Source: Ancylostoma caninum | Lineage: Eukaryota > Nematoda > Chromadorea > Rhabditida > Ancylostomatidae | DNA length: 64,000 bases | Assembly (NCBI GenBank): GCA_037903475.1 | Contig: JBAJFG010000389.1 | Coordinates: 434,001 to 498,000 of the forward strand | Direction of reading: 5' to 3' | Part shown: positions 24,101-34,676 of the stretch, one piece after another | Numbering within the stretch: the stretch's first letter is position 1 | How the letters are laid out: each line of letters starts with the position of its first letter | The notes under the pieces: generated by a model | Databases searched by the model: none | Seen by the model: the letters and a program-made list of their open reading frames with translations, nothing else | Told to the model about the DNA's origin: nothing | Made by a program: the position numbers and the translations under genes

Positions 24101-27100
24101 CGGACTGTCTTTTCACTTTTTTTCCTTTATTTCTTCTCTGATACTCTTTTTTTTTGTCTGCAATGGATCACGCCTAAAATCCAAAATTCAATAACATGGC
24201 AATTGCCACACGTCTACAGACGTGACGTATGCAGAGGGCATGGGGGTGGGGGGGGGGGGTGAAGGTGGGGAGAGGTGGGACGGGGAGAAAAATTGGGACC
24301 TCCGCCAGTTCAGAGACAGAAGCACCGACATTTCAAGAATAAAGTCTTTGAAGATTTTTTTCAAGGTTGAACATCCACAAATATGTATTCAGAAGGTAAC
24401 GACAAAATTGGAGATTCTGAAATGAGGTAGTACGAAATTTTTCACTGGCAAATAACTCAGCCTGCGCTCGTCACTTTTCCATAGTCATAGTATACGCAGG
24501 AGAGGAGGTCCTCCCCTCGAGAAAGGCTACGCAAATTTTTTTAAATCAGTCCATAGAACGAGTAGACAATTTTGGCTTACCTGCAATCGCAGGTTTTTAT
24601 TTACACTTTTGAATATTTCTCCTTAATTATTCGATTTTGAGATTTAAATTTTCTGATGGATTTGTTTTTGAAATCCCGGCGTCCTGGTACTCTTTTCGAA
24701 CAAGACCATAGTACCCTTCCCAAGAGCTTCCTCACAGTTTCTTCAGTGGCGCAATACGCAACTACAGACTGCTAATCCGTTAAACAGAGCAAGCGGAGGG
24801 ATTTTTGTGGGTGATCCAGCTCAGTGTACTCGTATTGGGGGCTCGCATGGAAAACTTCCGGTATTTAGCTAAGAGCTATCAAAAACCGGCTCTAACATCG
24901 AGTTAATTATCACACTGGAACCTCTGTACACTACATAGGTCCTAAACCTGCGTGGAAATGAAGATCTTGGAAAAAAAGCGGTAAACGTTAGATTTCTTCA
25001 TTTTCCTAGACCATGACGACACTATAGGATGTTGTGGGGTTGTGAATGTCCAGTGGACATCAGCGAAATTCTACAGCTTTTCTGATTTTTTTTAGTTTTT
25101 ATTCCCAGTCTTGCTCTTGCAATCTTTTCAGTTTTTCCCAGAAGCTCCGTATGAATACGCCTCCGTGTTCTTCCATGAACTTTCTCATCTGCTGGGCCTT
25201 TCGCACACATCTACCGCAGAGTGCCACTGTTCTAAGAAGAATCGTGGCAATTGCCTTCGTATCGAGTGAGTCTTCGTCGAAATTCTGCTACTCCAAAAAA
25301 CTTCACGATAGCATCATTGATCGAGGAATTGCACTATTTATTACTTTATAGAAGCATTCCGCAGTTGATGACGCTATTCCTTGCTTTTTCTTCATGTTGA
25401 CTTTCGTTTGCTGAGTCATGTAGTTTTGCGAGGGAATGGAGGGGTTTATTAGTTCGTCCCATCCTTAGTCACTTCCTCCATAATCATGTAACAACGACAG
25501 AAACAACAAAATCGTACCATTTCCACTGATTCCTTTTTTGTATTTTGTATTGAGTATATGAAAGCCAAAAAAAAAGTCTGCTCTACCAAGACGAACGGAT
25601 AATTTCAAGCAAATAGTGAAATAACTCGAAATAATTGTTGCTGTTCGGATTATTAGAAAGCCAGGAAAATTTAACAATTCAAATATCTCAGTTGTTCTAA
25701 AATATAGGAAAACCGTTTTCATACTATTCCATAAATCAAAAAGTGTCGGGAATATGTACGCACGTATATACATAGTAGAATACTCGTTCAGCTTGAAAAT
25801 ATCCGAAGAACTGAATAATCATTGAATAAAACAAATGAGGAAGGAACCAGTGAATTTTTGAACCATAACTTTCTAGTTGAAAGGAGACTAGAAACTTGTG
25901 ACCATGGCCGTGGATTTCGAGAAAACGAATGTAAAGAATTCGCGTAGAAATCAGGTTGTCCTTTCATATCGTAGTCGATCTAAATTAATTACACCGCCCC
26001 TAGCGTCTTTTATCCGAACTCTCTGTTCTTGAGAAGACCTAATGAGTGCATATATGGAAACCAAAATTTTCGTGGAGGACCAATTGATTATTTTTTCGAA
26101 CTATCAGTTTTCTCAGTATTCAGAGCGAAGGAAAGGTTAGACCACATACTCCACGAACTCCGAACGGAAATGTGCAAGGCGCGGTGTAGCGGCGCGGCTC
26201 TCTTGGACAATTATGTACACAGAGTTTCTGCATGTGGCTCTAGGTTGCCTGCTTCTGCCAGCAGCAGACGACTCGAGTGCCACGCCGTGCCGCTGTCCCG
26301 CCTCATGCACACTGCGGTCTGGAATTCTATGTACCATTCATCCCCCGTGTTATCTGCAAAATCACAGCAGGCTTCAATAATTTAAGCACTCCAAACTGCA
26401 ATGGAACTTATGATGTAACTTTCGTTTTTACTCAGATGATAACCTTCTGACCTATTGATTTTAGCGGCTTTGATCATGAATGTAGCGCACAGGCGTTGAT
26501 CGACCTCCTGCCATCGATTGAGTGTCTAGGAGAACCCCAACGACTTCCACGCACTGTTCTGCCTCTTTGTGGTAACGGTATTGTTGAAGATGATGAAGAC
26601 TGCGATTGCGGACCGGCTAAGTAAGTTCTTCTTGCATGGAAATCTTCCACATATGTACAGTCGGATAGCTTGGTGTCCGTGACTTTGCCTCCAGTTAGGC
26701 CTGCGTTGTAGTGTCGACAGGCCTGCACCTTCACGAACCCAAAGTCTTCAAAAGAAATTTTGGCTGGAACTTTGCATACGGGGTTATTTAAGGTACTGAA
26801 GACGAATATCGTATCCATTTTGTACCGTAACCTCATTTTCGTAGGGTTACGGCAGGTGCGCTGTAGATACGGTATGGCACAGAATCTTGTGACTCAGACA
26901 AACCCTCGCTGGGCGCGCGCGACAATCTCGCAGGGAGCGCGCGACAGCTGGGAGCGCAGGTAAGGCCCCGGCAGAAGCGAGATTGGGGCACGCGCCCAGC
27001 GAGTTTGTCGCGCGCGCCGAGCGACCGAGATAGAAGCGCGCACCCAGGGAACTTGGAGAGCGCGCCTTGCGAGTTTGTCGCGCGCTCCCTGCGAGATCGG

Positions 27101-30100
27101 CGCGCGCGCCCAGTGACGATGTCACAACCGGTCAATACCGAATGGTGGCCAGGTGTTTAACGTTGAGCGACAAGGGTCCACTACATAGATGTACTGATGG
27201 TGCATGACCACCTCTACAAAAATGGCTGCTACGACCTCCCCTTCAATGAATGAGGCTAGCGACTAAAAAATATTGCCTTTACGCCATCTAAAACTGGAAC
27301 TGCTGGCCGCCGTGACCGGCGGACTCCCACAGATGTTGCTTCGTATTTCTTGCTGGTGAAGATGTGTTCTCGCGCGCGCCTAGCGATGTTGTCGCGCGCG
27401 CCCAGCGAGCGTCTTTCGTCGTCTGCGTCCTTCGAAAATCGTCCCTCGTCTGCTCCGCACCCAGCGAAGTTGTGCTCCGGCAAAAGCGAGCGACTTTACC
27501 GACCTGCGTCTTCAAAACTGTACTATTTCCTTCTGCTCCGCGCGAAGCGAAGCAAGGGTCGCTTCTCGCGGAGACCTCAAACAGGTGCGCGCGACCAGTG
27601 AGGGTTTATCTGAGGAAGCTTTGCATAGGGGGTGTTTTGAGGCCCTGAACACGAATACCAATATTAGTTTGCGTGCCAATACCGATATCGTTTAAAAACT
27701 AAAAGTTCCCACTCCTAACATCACCTTCAAACCCAGCAAAATGTACGGAGCAAAGACTTACATCAGTATGTTTTCGGATACAGTTCAGTACACCCGAACC
27801 TTTAAAAGTTCTGTTGCTTGAAATAGCTACCGTGTTGCCATTTCTGCCAAGGTCCCGGATTTTCGAACTATGGGGCCATTTCTCTAAAGATTCTCCGGAA
27901 ATCCTGTGAGAAGGTGCGGCGATAATCTCGTCGTTCTACATCGACTCATGTGTAACATTCCTACATTTAACTGCGCAAACCCGATTCCTCATAGGCGAAG
28001 ACGGCATAAGGGCCTGCGCAAAGCCTGTACTCATTTGATTGGATGATGCAACATGGCGGTGGACAGTTCCAACAAATAAATTCCATCGTTCCCGGAAAGC
28101 TCAGCTAGCAACCTGATGACACTTCCTCAGCCCTTACGGATAAATAGGACTCAGCAAGCCATTTCTTGCTGAAAGGCTGCGACGATTTTGGAGGGATCAC
28201 TTTTATGTCAGGGTCGGTGAGCACGAGGTTCTATGTAGGGATTATCTAGGCTGCCTGAACCAAGAAGGACCATAATCAAATATTTAATGGAGCAAGCCAG
28301 GAAGGTCAGGTACGGGTAGTGGACGAGTGGACAGAATGAGAAAGCATTGCACACTAATGTCCTTTCCAACACTGAAGGAAAGGATTTCCACAACAGGCGA
28401 GAGTAGAGTGTATCTTTGAAAAAAAAAAGCCTGGCCCTGACAGTTCTCTCAAACAGCTTATAACGTAATAATCAAGAGGAGTCTGAATGACATCGAGGCC
28501 TTCTAAATGCACTTGGAAAAGTTCTGCAGGGGAGACCACACCTTGTACAGGAGGTCAAAGGACATCTGAGGCGGCTCCGAGATAGTCTACAACAGCAGTC
28601 CCGGCACCAGGCACCAGGAGAATCTTCAGCTCTCTGAAGTCTCCGAAATCTAGTACCAGGTGTAGAGTGTATTGATGACCGCCTAAGGAAGATCATTATC
28701 ATTACTTTGAACCGTCGCCTCCATTTCTTTCCGGGGTATGCCCACAGACTGACTGCTCGGATTGCATCAAGAATAACTTCTAGAGGTCGATTGATGACAA
28801 GACCTCTGCAATAGCATCAGAAGAACGGTCATCGCCGCCTGAGTGAGTTGAGACACTGCCTTTGAAGCCACATGCTTTCAACAGGTTGCTTTTTTCTAAT
28901 GAGTAATAAAAGTCGAAAGCGTCTATGTAAGACTCCAGTGTTCGCACCTGCTTACCGCGCCACACCACATCAGATCGCTCGAAAGTTAGAGCTGTGCCGT
29001 TAGTGGAAAGTGTGGATACGCAGACGATCAGAGCGCACCAAAAAGCAGGCGATGTGCTGTGAAAATGAATCCGAACCACTAGACTCTCCTATACGTGACA
29101 CTACAACTTATATTGGAAATAGGAAAAAATCATATCAAAATAGAAAAATTGCGCAGATGTACACATTGGTGCACGACATTCTAATCACGCGAGTCACCAT
29201 AATAATATTCTCATTTCTTTTCTCAAATATGCTTGTGTTCCATGCTTACGCGACTCATATAGTTTTTTTTTCCTTTTTATTTTATTTCGGCTTTTAGGTG
29301 TACTTTTTCGTGGTGTCTCCTTTTCTCAATTACTTCAATGGAAAAAATTAAAAAAAAAGAGATCATACTCAAATAGTTGTTACATTCTCAGTCTCATAAA
29401 ACAGTGCCTCTCATGTTGAAACTAGGGTTCTTTTTCATTTTTTAGGTTCTGTAATAACGCCTTATGTGAGTCAAGAACTTGTCGATTTATTGTGGCTAGA
29501 GAGTACCTCTACACGGCTTTCACATTTGGAGTTGCACTTGTGATTTGTAGCATTCTCATACTTCTCAAGTAAGTACACTTTTATTAGTGGAGCAATTCTA
29601 GTGATTTTTCACAAATAATTTTTCACGGATGTATGAAATAGCAGCTGATATTACCACTTTGTATAGGGTTTCATTTAAATGTACAATTTTCAAAGAGCAC
29701 TACTTTTTTCTCCTTTTTCGCGTTTTAACAAGCCGGCTTCTAATAATGTATGTTGCCTGGCACTACAAGGTGTTTCTCACATATCTCTCAAATGTCTGCT
29801 ATCGTTTTTGTTCATCATAAGGAGGCATTACATTATTATTACATTTATTATGAAGTTCTCTACTAAGGAGAAACCGTCCCCATATTGAACTCACTTCAGG
29901 CGCACATTCTCACGAGATCCTGATTCGAAGATCGCAAAGAAAAACAATACGTGAGTTTATGAAGTGCGCTTAAGCCGCTTTTGGCACAGTTTTCTAAATT
30001 TTTACAATTTCTTTTGGACGTATATTATAATACGCTCACCTATTCATAGTGTCACACTTCTCATGAACGTTTGAATTTCTGGCTTTTTAATAGTGCTTGT

Positions 30101-31352
30101 GTACCAGGCCAGGTGCATTACGAAGGCGCTCAATGCCAGTAATACTTGATTGTTTGTGAAATTACTTTATAGGACGCTTCCATCGCTTCGCACTCGTATG
30201 CTGTACTGCCCTGATTCACCGACATCCGGCCTAAATCCGAACTTACGAACAACAAACATTTTTGCAAGCGCGGCAAAATCACCCACAACTGGTGCAATAC
30301 AGTTGCCCTCTATAAGTATGCTTCCATAGAAATGTTCGTTTAAAATGAGTAAATCAGTATAATTGCAGTGTGTACACCAGTTCGACCGGCACCAAAGCCG
30401 CCAGTGGCACTTACACTGGATTCCACGATACCTGTACCTAAGGAACCTATAGTAATGTCCGAATATGTGCCTATGAATCCTCCCAAATCGTTGAGGATCG
30501 TTCAAGAAGATGAAAGCCGTAAGTATTTTATACTAAGCTTGTATTGATTTTTGTAGCTTCGTTGTTCTGGAAACCTTTGACAGCAAGTTTGTCACGATGA
30601 AACGTCTTTTTTTTTCCTTGAGCGTCCTAAGCCCAACTTTGCTACCAGTTCTATATGAGGCTTTAGTAGCCCGGATGCATTCGCGTGTATCGCACCATTT
30701 ACGTTTTTTAATGTGACTGTCTACGTATCTTCAAATTCCACTGCTATCATCATTTTCATTCTCTATCGATCCTGAGGTGTGGCGAGTACGAGTGGGTCTG
30801 CACCAATAGATTGTATCATGCCATTCGTGAATGAGACACTTTTCCCATGTCTCTCCCCCCTTGGCTGATCATTTCTGCGTCCATGCATTTGTATTTCATG
30901 CTTTTCAGCGCTTCGCCTCCCGACTATCACCCCTAATCGGCCGAAAATCAGCAATCCAATCCCGCTCATAGTGGCTGGACGAGTAGTGAAGGAACAACTT
31001 TCTCCAGAAATACCCACCTCTTTGGTAAGAAATTGCTTTTCAAATTGGATCGTAGCTCAAAAGCAAATATTTCTAATCAAGGTTGCCTTTTAGCCGAGGA
31101 AGCCATCACAAGACTTTATTGCATCTCTGGAAGATGCTCTCCGAGCACAAACGCTAGACTGCCGGCCCAAACTCCCACTCGAAAATAAATCTATGGTAAA
31201 TTAAATGAGTTTTTCGCAAGAATTTCCTAATCTTTTGGTTTTCCCAGACCCTTCCAAAACCACCACTCCCTCCTCGAGAGAACAAGCCTGCTCTTCGACC
31301 TTCCCTCGATCCAAACAAGGAGCGAGTATATGACTTGCCAGCCGTGGATTAG
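21137..31352 (+). CDS. transmembrane ADAM-family zinc metalloprotease with shortened disintegrin domain
   Basis: Type I membrane protease that would cleave proteins at the cell surface. Exons: 21137-21238 (signal peptide MLLNLPLFLSTTLIVTA), uncertain prodomain exons (candidates 21468-21517, 22203 onward, 22791-22889), then a phase-consistent chain of 497 codons: 22984-23112, 23241-23312, 23382-23492, 23973-24071, 25132-25265, 26465-26620, 29446-29568, 29900-29950, 30173-30315, 30369-30518, 30909-31024, 31094-31195, 31248-31352. The catalytic domain starts near PHFVEVLLAVDAG and has the full zinc site HELSHLLGLSH (25175-25210). CGNGIVEDDEDCDCGPAK opens the disintegrin domain, which runs only to CESRTCRF before a membrane segment (YTAFTFGVALVICSILILL). 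The cytoplasmic tail of about 200 residues is proline-rich, with SH3-like PPLPPR near the end. No Cys-rich or EGF part is seen. adm-2 or adm-3 are possible orthologues. Confidence 0.92.
21649..21765 (+). repeat. direct repeat copy A in ADAM intron
   Basis: About 115 bases running from CATGAGCTGAACTAG to GGCCAGAAAACTGTTATCA recur with about 85-90% identity (by eye) at 22483-22600. Both copies contain GCAATAAATCATTGAC. Confidence 0.8.
22483..22600 (+). repeat. direct repeat copy B in ADAM intron
   Basis: Second copy of the repeat at 21649-21765, in the same orientation about 835 bases downstream, between the putative prodomain exons. Confidence 0.8.
23770..23935 (+). repeat. tandem repeat, two ~78-base units
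   Basis: The block GAATGTCGCACCGCAGCACT...GTACCTACCTGGTCGTT...AGTTACTT occurs twice in a row, near 23778 and 23856, each followed by a (C)AATAATTATTAT tract. It lies in the intron just before the HDVAIL exon. A rough upstream sequence near 23690 (CAGTGCCGCAGCGGG) may be a diverged third part. Confidence 0.85.
24236..24285 (+). repeat. G-rich run in ADAM intron
   Basis: A purine-rich tract with several runs of three or more G (GGTGGGGGGGGGGGGTGAAG) could form a G-quadruplex on the plus strand. It lies in the intron between the HDVAIL exon and the zinc-site exon. Confidence 0.5.
26150..26335. repeat. GC-rich repeat related to palindrome at 42018
   Basis: It contains GCGGCGCGGCTCTCTTGG, the same block as in both arms of the 42018-42169 palindrome, in an ADAM intron. 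The rest matches only loosely, so it is probably a diverged family member. Confidence 0.55.
26900..27125. repeat. GC-rich minisatellite-like cluster 1 in ADAM intron
   Basis: Short imperfect units built from GCGCGCG, CCAGCGA, TTTGTCGCGCGC and CTCGCAGGGAGCGCGC alternate in both orientations over about 220 bases, giving hairpin potential. Frames on both strands stay open by repetition and are not genes. A relative lies at 27365-27600. Confidence 0.75.
27365..27600. repeat. GC-rich minisatellite-like cluster 2 in ADAM intron
   Basis: The same vocabulary as cluster 1 (CGCGCGCGCCTAGCGA, TTGTCGCGCGCGCCCAGCGA, CAAAAGCGAGCGAC), about 240 bases downstream. Likely part of one repeat expansion with a spacer. 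Confidence 0.7.
28200..29079 (-). other. coding-like minus-strand stretch in ADAM intron, unrecognised
   Basis: Minus-strand frames at 28780-29079 (99 codons) and, in other frames, about 28354-28700 read with a protein-like composition (for example LVLDFGDFRELKILLVPG). They are broken by stops and frameshifts. This looks like the remains of a mobile-element polyprotein inserted in the last long intron of the ADAM gene. I cannot name a family. Confidence 0.25.
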
Positions 31353-32163
31353 TGATGATTTGCTATTACAATATTTATCTCACCCAGATGCATCTCAGAG
31401 CGAAATATTCCTCGGGAGTAGGAGGGAACACTCTCTGACTTTGTGAAACGACCACTTCTCCTCTGTATTCTGGATATGCTTTTCTGATGTCCTCCAAACG
31501 TTCCTTTAATTTATTCTTTGATCTCGTGCGTATACTTACTTCCATTATATACGTGTTGGCTTTACGTGTGATGTTTGTAAATGTGAGGAAATGCTCATGA
31601 TGAATTGCTTTTGGTTCTTATCTATACGTACAATCAAACAGCATTAAATGAGGCTGTAGTGGCATTCCCTGTGGATTACCTTCAGGCATACTTTAGTTGG
31701 ATCCTGTTCTGTGTCTTCGATAACTTCCTGCAATGTTGGAGTTCAGATAAGTACACAAAAATCACGCAACCAAAGTCATGTAACATCAAGATATAAGACA
31801 ATAAGATCCATTAGGTTTGCAGTAGCATGTGAACGTCTACATAATAGTGATTATTAGTCATTATCCCACTACTACGATTTCAAAACCTTCACAAAGAGAA
31901 CTTTAAAATCGCCCTAGATTTAAATGTGACGATGGTAGGTATGGGGGAGGGGTATTTGGCATAATAATTGGAGATTTGACATACATTTACAGCATAACGA
32001 CATTTTTTGCAGCTAGGATATTTCCACTGCAGAAATCAATTTCCAGAGTCCGTCTAAACTTTTACGAAATTGAAGTGTTGGATATGTTCGCTACTTATAA
32101 TAGACACAGCAATCTTAAAGATCAAGTTGAGATGCAAACAAAGAATTTTAGACCCGTTCTTAC
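31353..32163. other. ADAM 3' flank; last saposin-like exon may lie here
   Basis: The stretch contains the 3' UTR of the plus-strand ADAM gene and should hold the final exon of the minus-strand saposin-like gene. One minus-strand candidate begins with a TGGAAATATCC block near 32026 after a TTTCTGCAG acceptor, but I could not confirm it. Confidence 0.3.
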
Positions 32164-33276
32164 CACATTCAACACCCCTCTTTTAAAAAAACTGTACAGG
32201 GTCTTTTGGAGGTTCTGAAAACGCAAGAGTGCAGCGCAGTTTGGTGGAGAATTCCCAAGGAATGAAATACGTGAGCGCTTTACTACAGAAGTAAACCAAT
32301 TTTAAAAGCACCAAGTTAGAAGCAAATCCTACTCTACACTTTCCATTTGACTCAGCCTTTCACAACAGATAAAGCTACGAATTTTATGACCTATGACTTC
32401 TGGATGCTGAACGAGCAAATTCCTTATCGCAAGGAGAAAAATAACCAACTAAGCTCGCCTATCGGTACGCCTGACTACGACCGATTAAGCTAGTGGAATT
32501 CCATAGATAAGTGTAGTGAACACTAGGTGGCATCTGATTGCAGCCAGCTGCACATGACTGGCTATATAGTAAGTAATAGGAGTTATCCTTCAATGACTAA
32601 GCAACTTACATGAGCTATTTTGTCAACCATACTACGACACAATTTGTCTGTGGCTGGTGAGCTGAAGTCTTTATCACATTTTTTCTCCAAGGCAGCTTCG
32701 ACTTCTGCCTGAAAAGCAAGGAGAAAGAAGTAATAACCACATAAAGGAAAATTGTTCAAAAAAAAAACGTTAATTGGCCTCCACTGGTTAGAAGACATAT
32801 GGTATGGAAAACACATACTTCTCCGCACTCAGCATATGTCTCGGCAATAAGGACCATGTCTAGACACATTTCGCAAACAATGTCCATTTTGGCTGAAATA
32901 TTAGAACATTCGAAATACGAATATACAAACACTTACATCAGAAGGAAAAGAAATGCAAGTTTTTCAATTAGGGAAGAAAATACTGATAATAGATATACTA
33001 CATTTCTGAGCCTCAAATGGATATATCACATCTAACACTCTCGATCACAGATGTATCTGCAGGTAACAAACAATAAACTCGCACTAACCGTCCCCGGTAG
33101 CTATAAACTTGAACAGCTTCACAGTCTTCGCACCGCAGTTGTCAATACCACCAGGCTTCACATTCTGAGGCATGGAGATGACAACACCACATAGCAGGGC
33201 TATAAAAAGAAACATGATCAGCGTTCAAGGATTGTTCTAGAATCAAAAACTCACCAGCGAGTAAGACAGATTTCAT
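32164..33276 (-). CDS. small secreted saposin-like (SAPLIP) protein, partial
   Basis: Minus-strand exons with matching phases: 33276-33255 (start), 33199-33089, 32892-32819, 32708-32610 and probably 32214-32164 (119 codons so far). The first two encode a signal peptide (MKSVLLAALLCGVVIS) and a short linker. Exons 3-4 hold the first half of a saposin B fold, with Cys in CEMC, KKC and LC at the expected spacing. Members of this family bind lipids or membranes and in nematodes often act as gut antimicrobial proteins. The last two cysteines expected in a full domain are not located, so the 3' end is incomplete. If the GTAAGT after position 32610 were not used, a stop would follow after nine more codons. 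Confidence 0.7.
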
Positions 33277-34676
33277 GGCAGAACTGTCAAGAGAAGTTGG
33301 CGGTGGCATGTCTTATACGCAACCTTATCAGCGGCATAATCTGCAATGCTCGACATTTATTGCTACTGTTACGTCGTAGAAACAACACTAAACAAACTCT
33401 ACATACTATAATCCGATCAGTGTAATATACCCTCACAGGAGTATGATTATTACATAGAAATATGACGATTACCTTGTTACAACTTCTCCAAAACGCGCAA
33501 CTAGTGGGATCAAGTCCCTCCCTCCCTCCCCCCTCAAGAGTGGCATCCTTCGTTTTTCTGAGACCAGCCTGTTTTTGAAAAAAAACGTCAAAACCCGCCA
33601 ATGGCCACTTTTTCACCGCGTCTATTCGATGAAGGATAAGCCGAGTGGCAGCTCTGACGCATCTCAGACGCAGGATGGATGCATGCGCTCACGGCTTGCT
33701 TCCGCTGTACGGCATTTTCATTCAGGGTATGTATGCCGCGGTGAGGGATGTACACCGTTTCTTGTGACTGTCAACTAGGACAGCCACCTCCACTCCCCCC
33801 CCCACCTCCCCCTAGAAATTGACAGTCACAAGTAACGGCTGCCTCCCCGGGTTCAAGAGGAATCCTTCAGAAGGTAACAGAGGTGGAAACTGTGGCTCCT
33901 AATTGTTGCGCTAATCTATGAGTCTCGAAATCAAAAATCAATCAATCTCATCACATCGCTCCACCATGGACACTGGTGCCAGGTCCCCTGAATCTGCTTG
34001 ACGAGTACTGAGTTCTGCTGGTCAATGATTAGCACCTGGCTGCGCCCTGTTCAGTGTGCCGGGAGCTTCAGTTCCCGCCAATTACGGCGGAAGCAAAGTA
34101 GGTGCGGCCAGGAACTGCAGGAAATAGTGGGAAGTGTCAAAAACGTTCGCGGATACTACTTCGTAGGGAACCTCGCCGCAACGCATATGCAACGCGCACT
34201 GAAGTTCTCGCTGGCCTCGCGGGGATTTTCGTGAATACGATTAAGTATAAATGGAGGTACTACAAAGAAAAAACAATATAGAAAAACAAAGAAAGATTCT
34301 TCATTCGAGATCAATGTACCACACCTAAGGGCAACGCAACGCAAAGATCAATATTCGGATGGGAAGCTCCGATAATTTCGTATTTTATGGTACAAGAATA
34401 ACATCAAAGGAGTTAAAAGCAACTCAGAACAAGAAAATGGTTTTGACTAAAATGAGATCCTTGAAGAGCAAATAGACAGAAAATTGGAAACATTTTTAGT
34501 TCTCGATAAATTATTCAAATTCAAGAAGCCGTTTAAGGAGCATTAGAAAAAATCTAGAAAATACATACCTAAATGCACTATTATAAGTTAATACAGTTAT
34601 TATAATTAGTTCAGTAGACACTTGAGATCTGTCCCACAGTTTTAGCTTCACTTATGCAGATTTTTCAGAAACTTCA
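33277..34676. other. intergenic between saposin-like and AMPK gamma genes
   Basis: No supported gene. An inverted repeat CTTGTGACTGTCAA / TTGACAGTCACAAG (33758-33771 and 33817-33830) encloses a C-rich tract with runs up to nine C, forming a small stem with a C-run loop. Confidence 0.4.

Noticed and set aside
26833..27648. Long Arg/Ala/Ser-rich frames on both strands
   Set aside because: They are produced by the GC-rich minisatellite and stay open in several frames at once.
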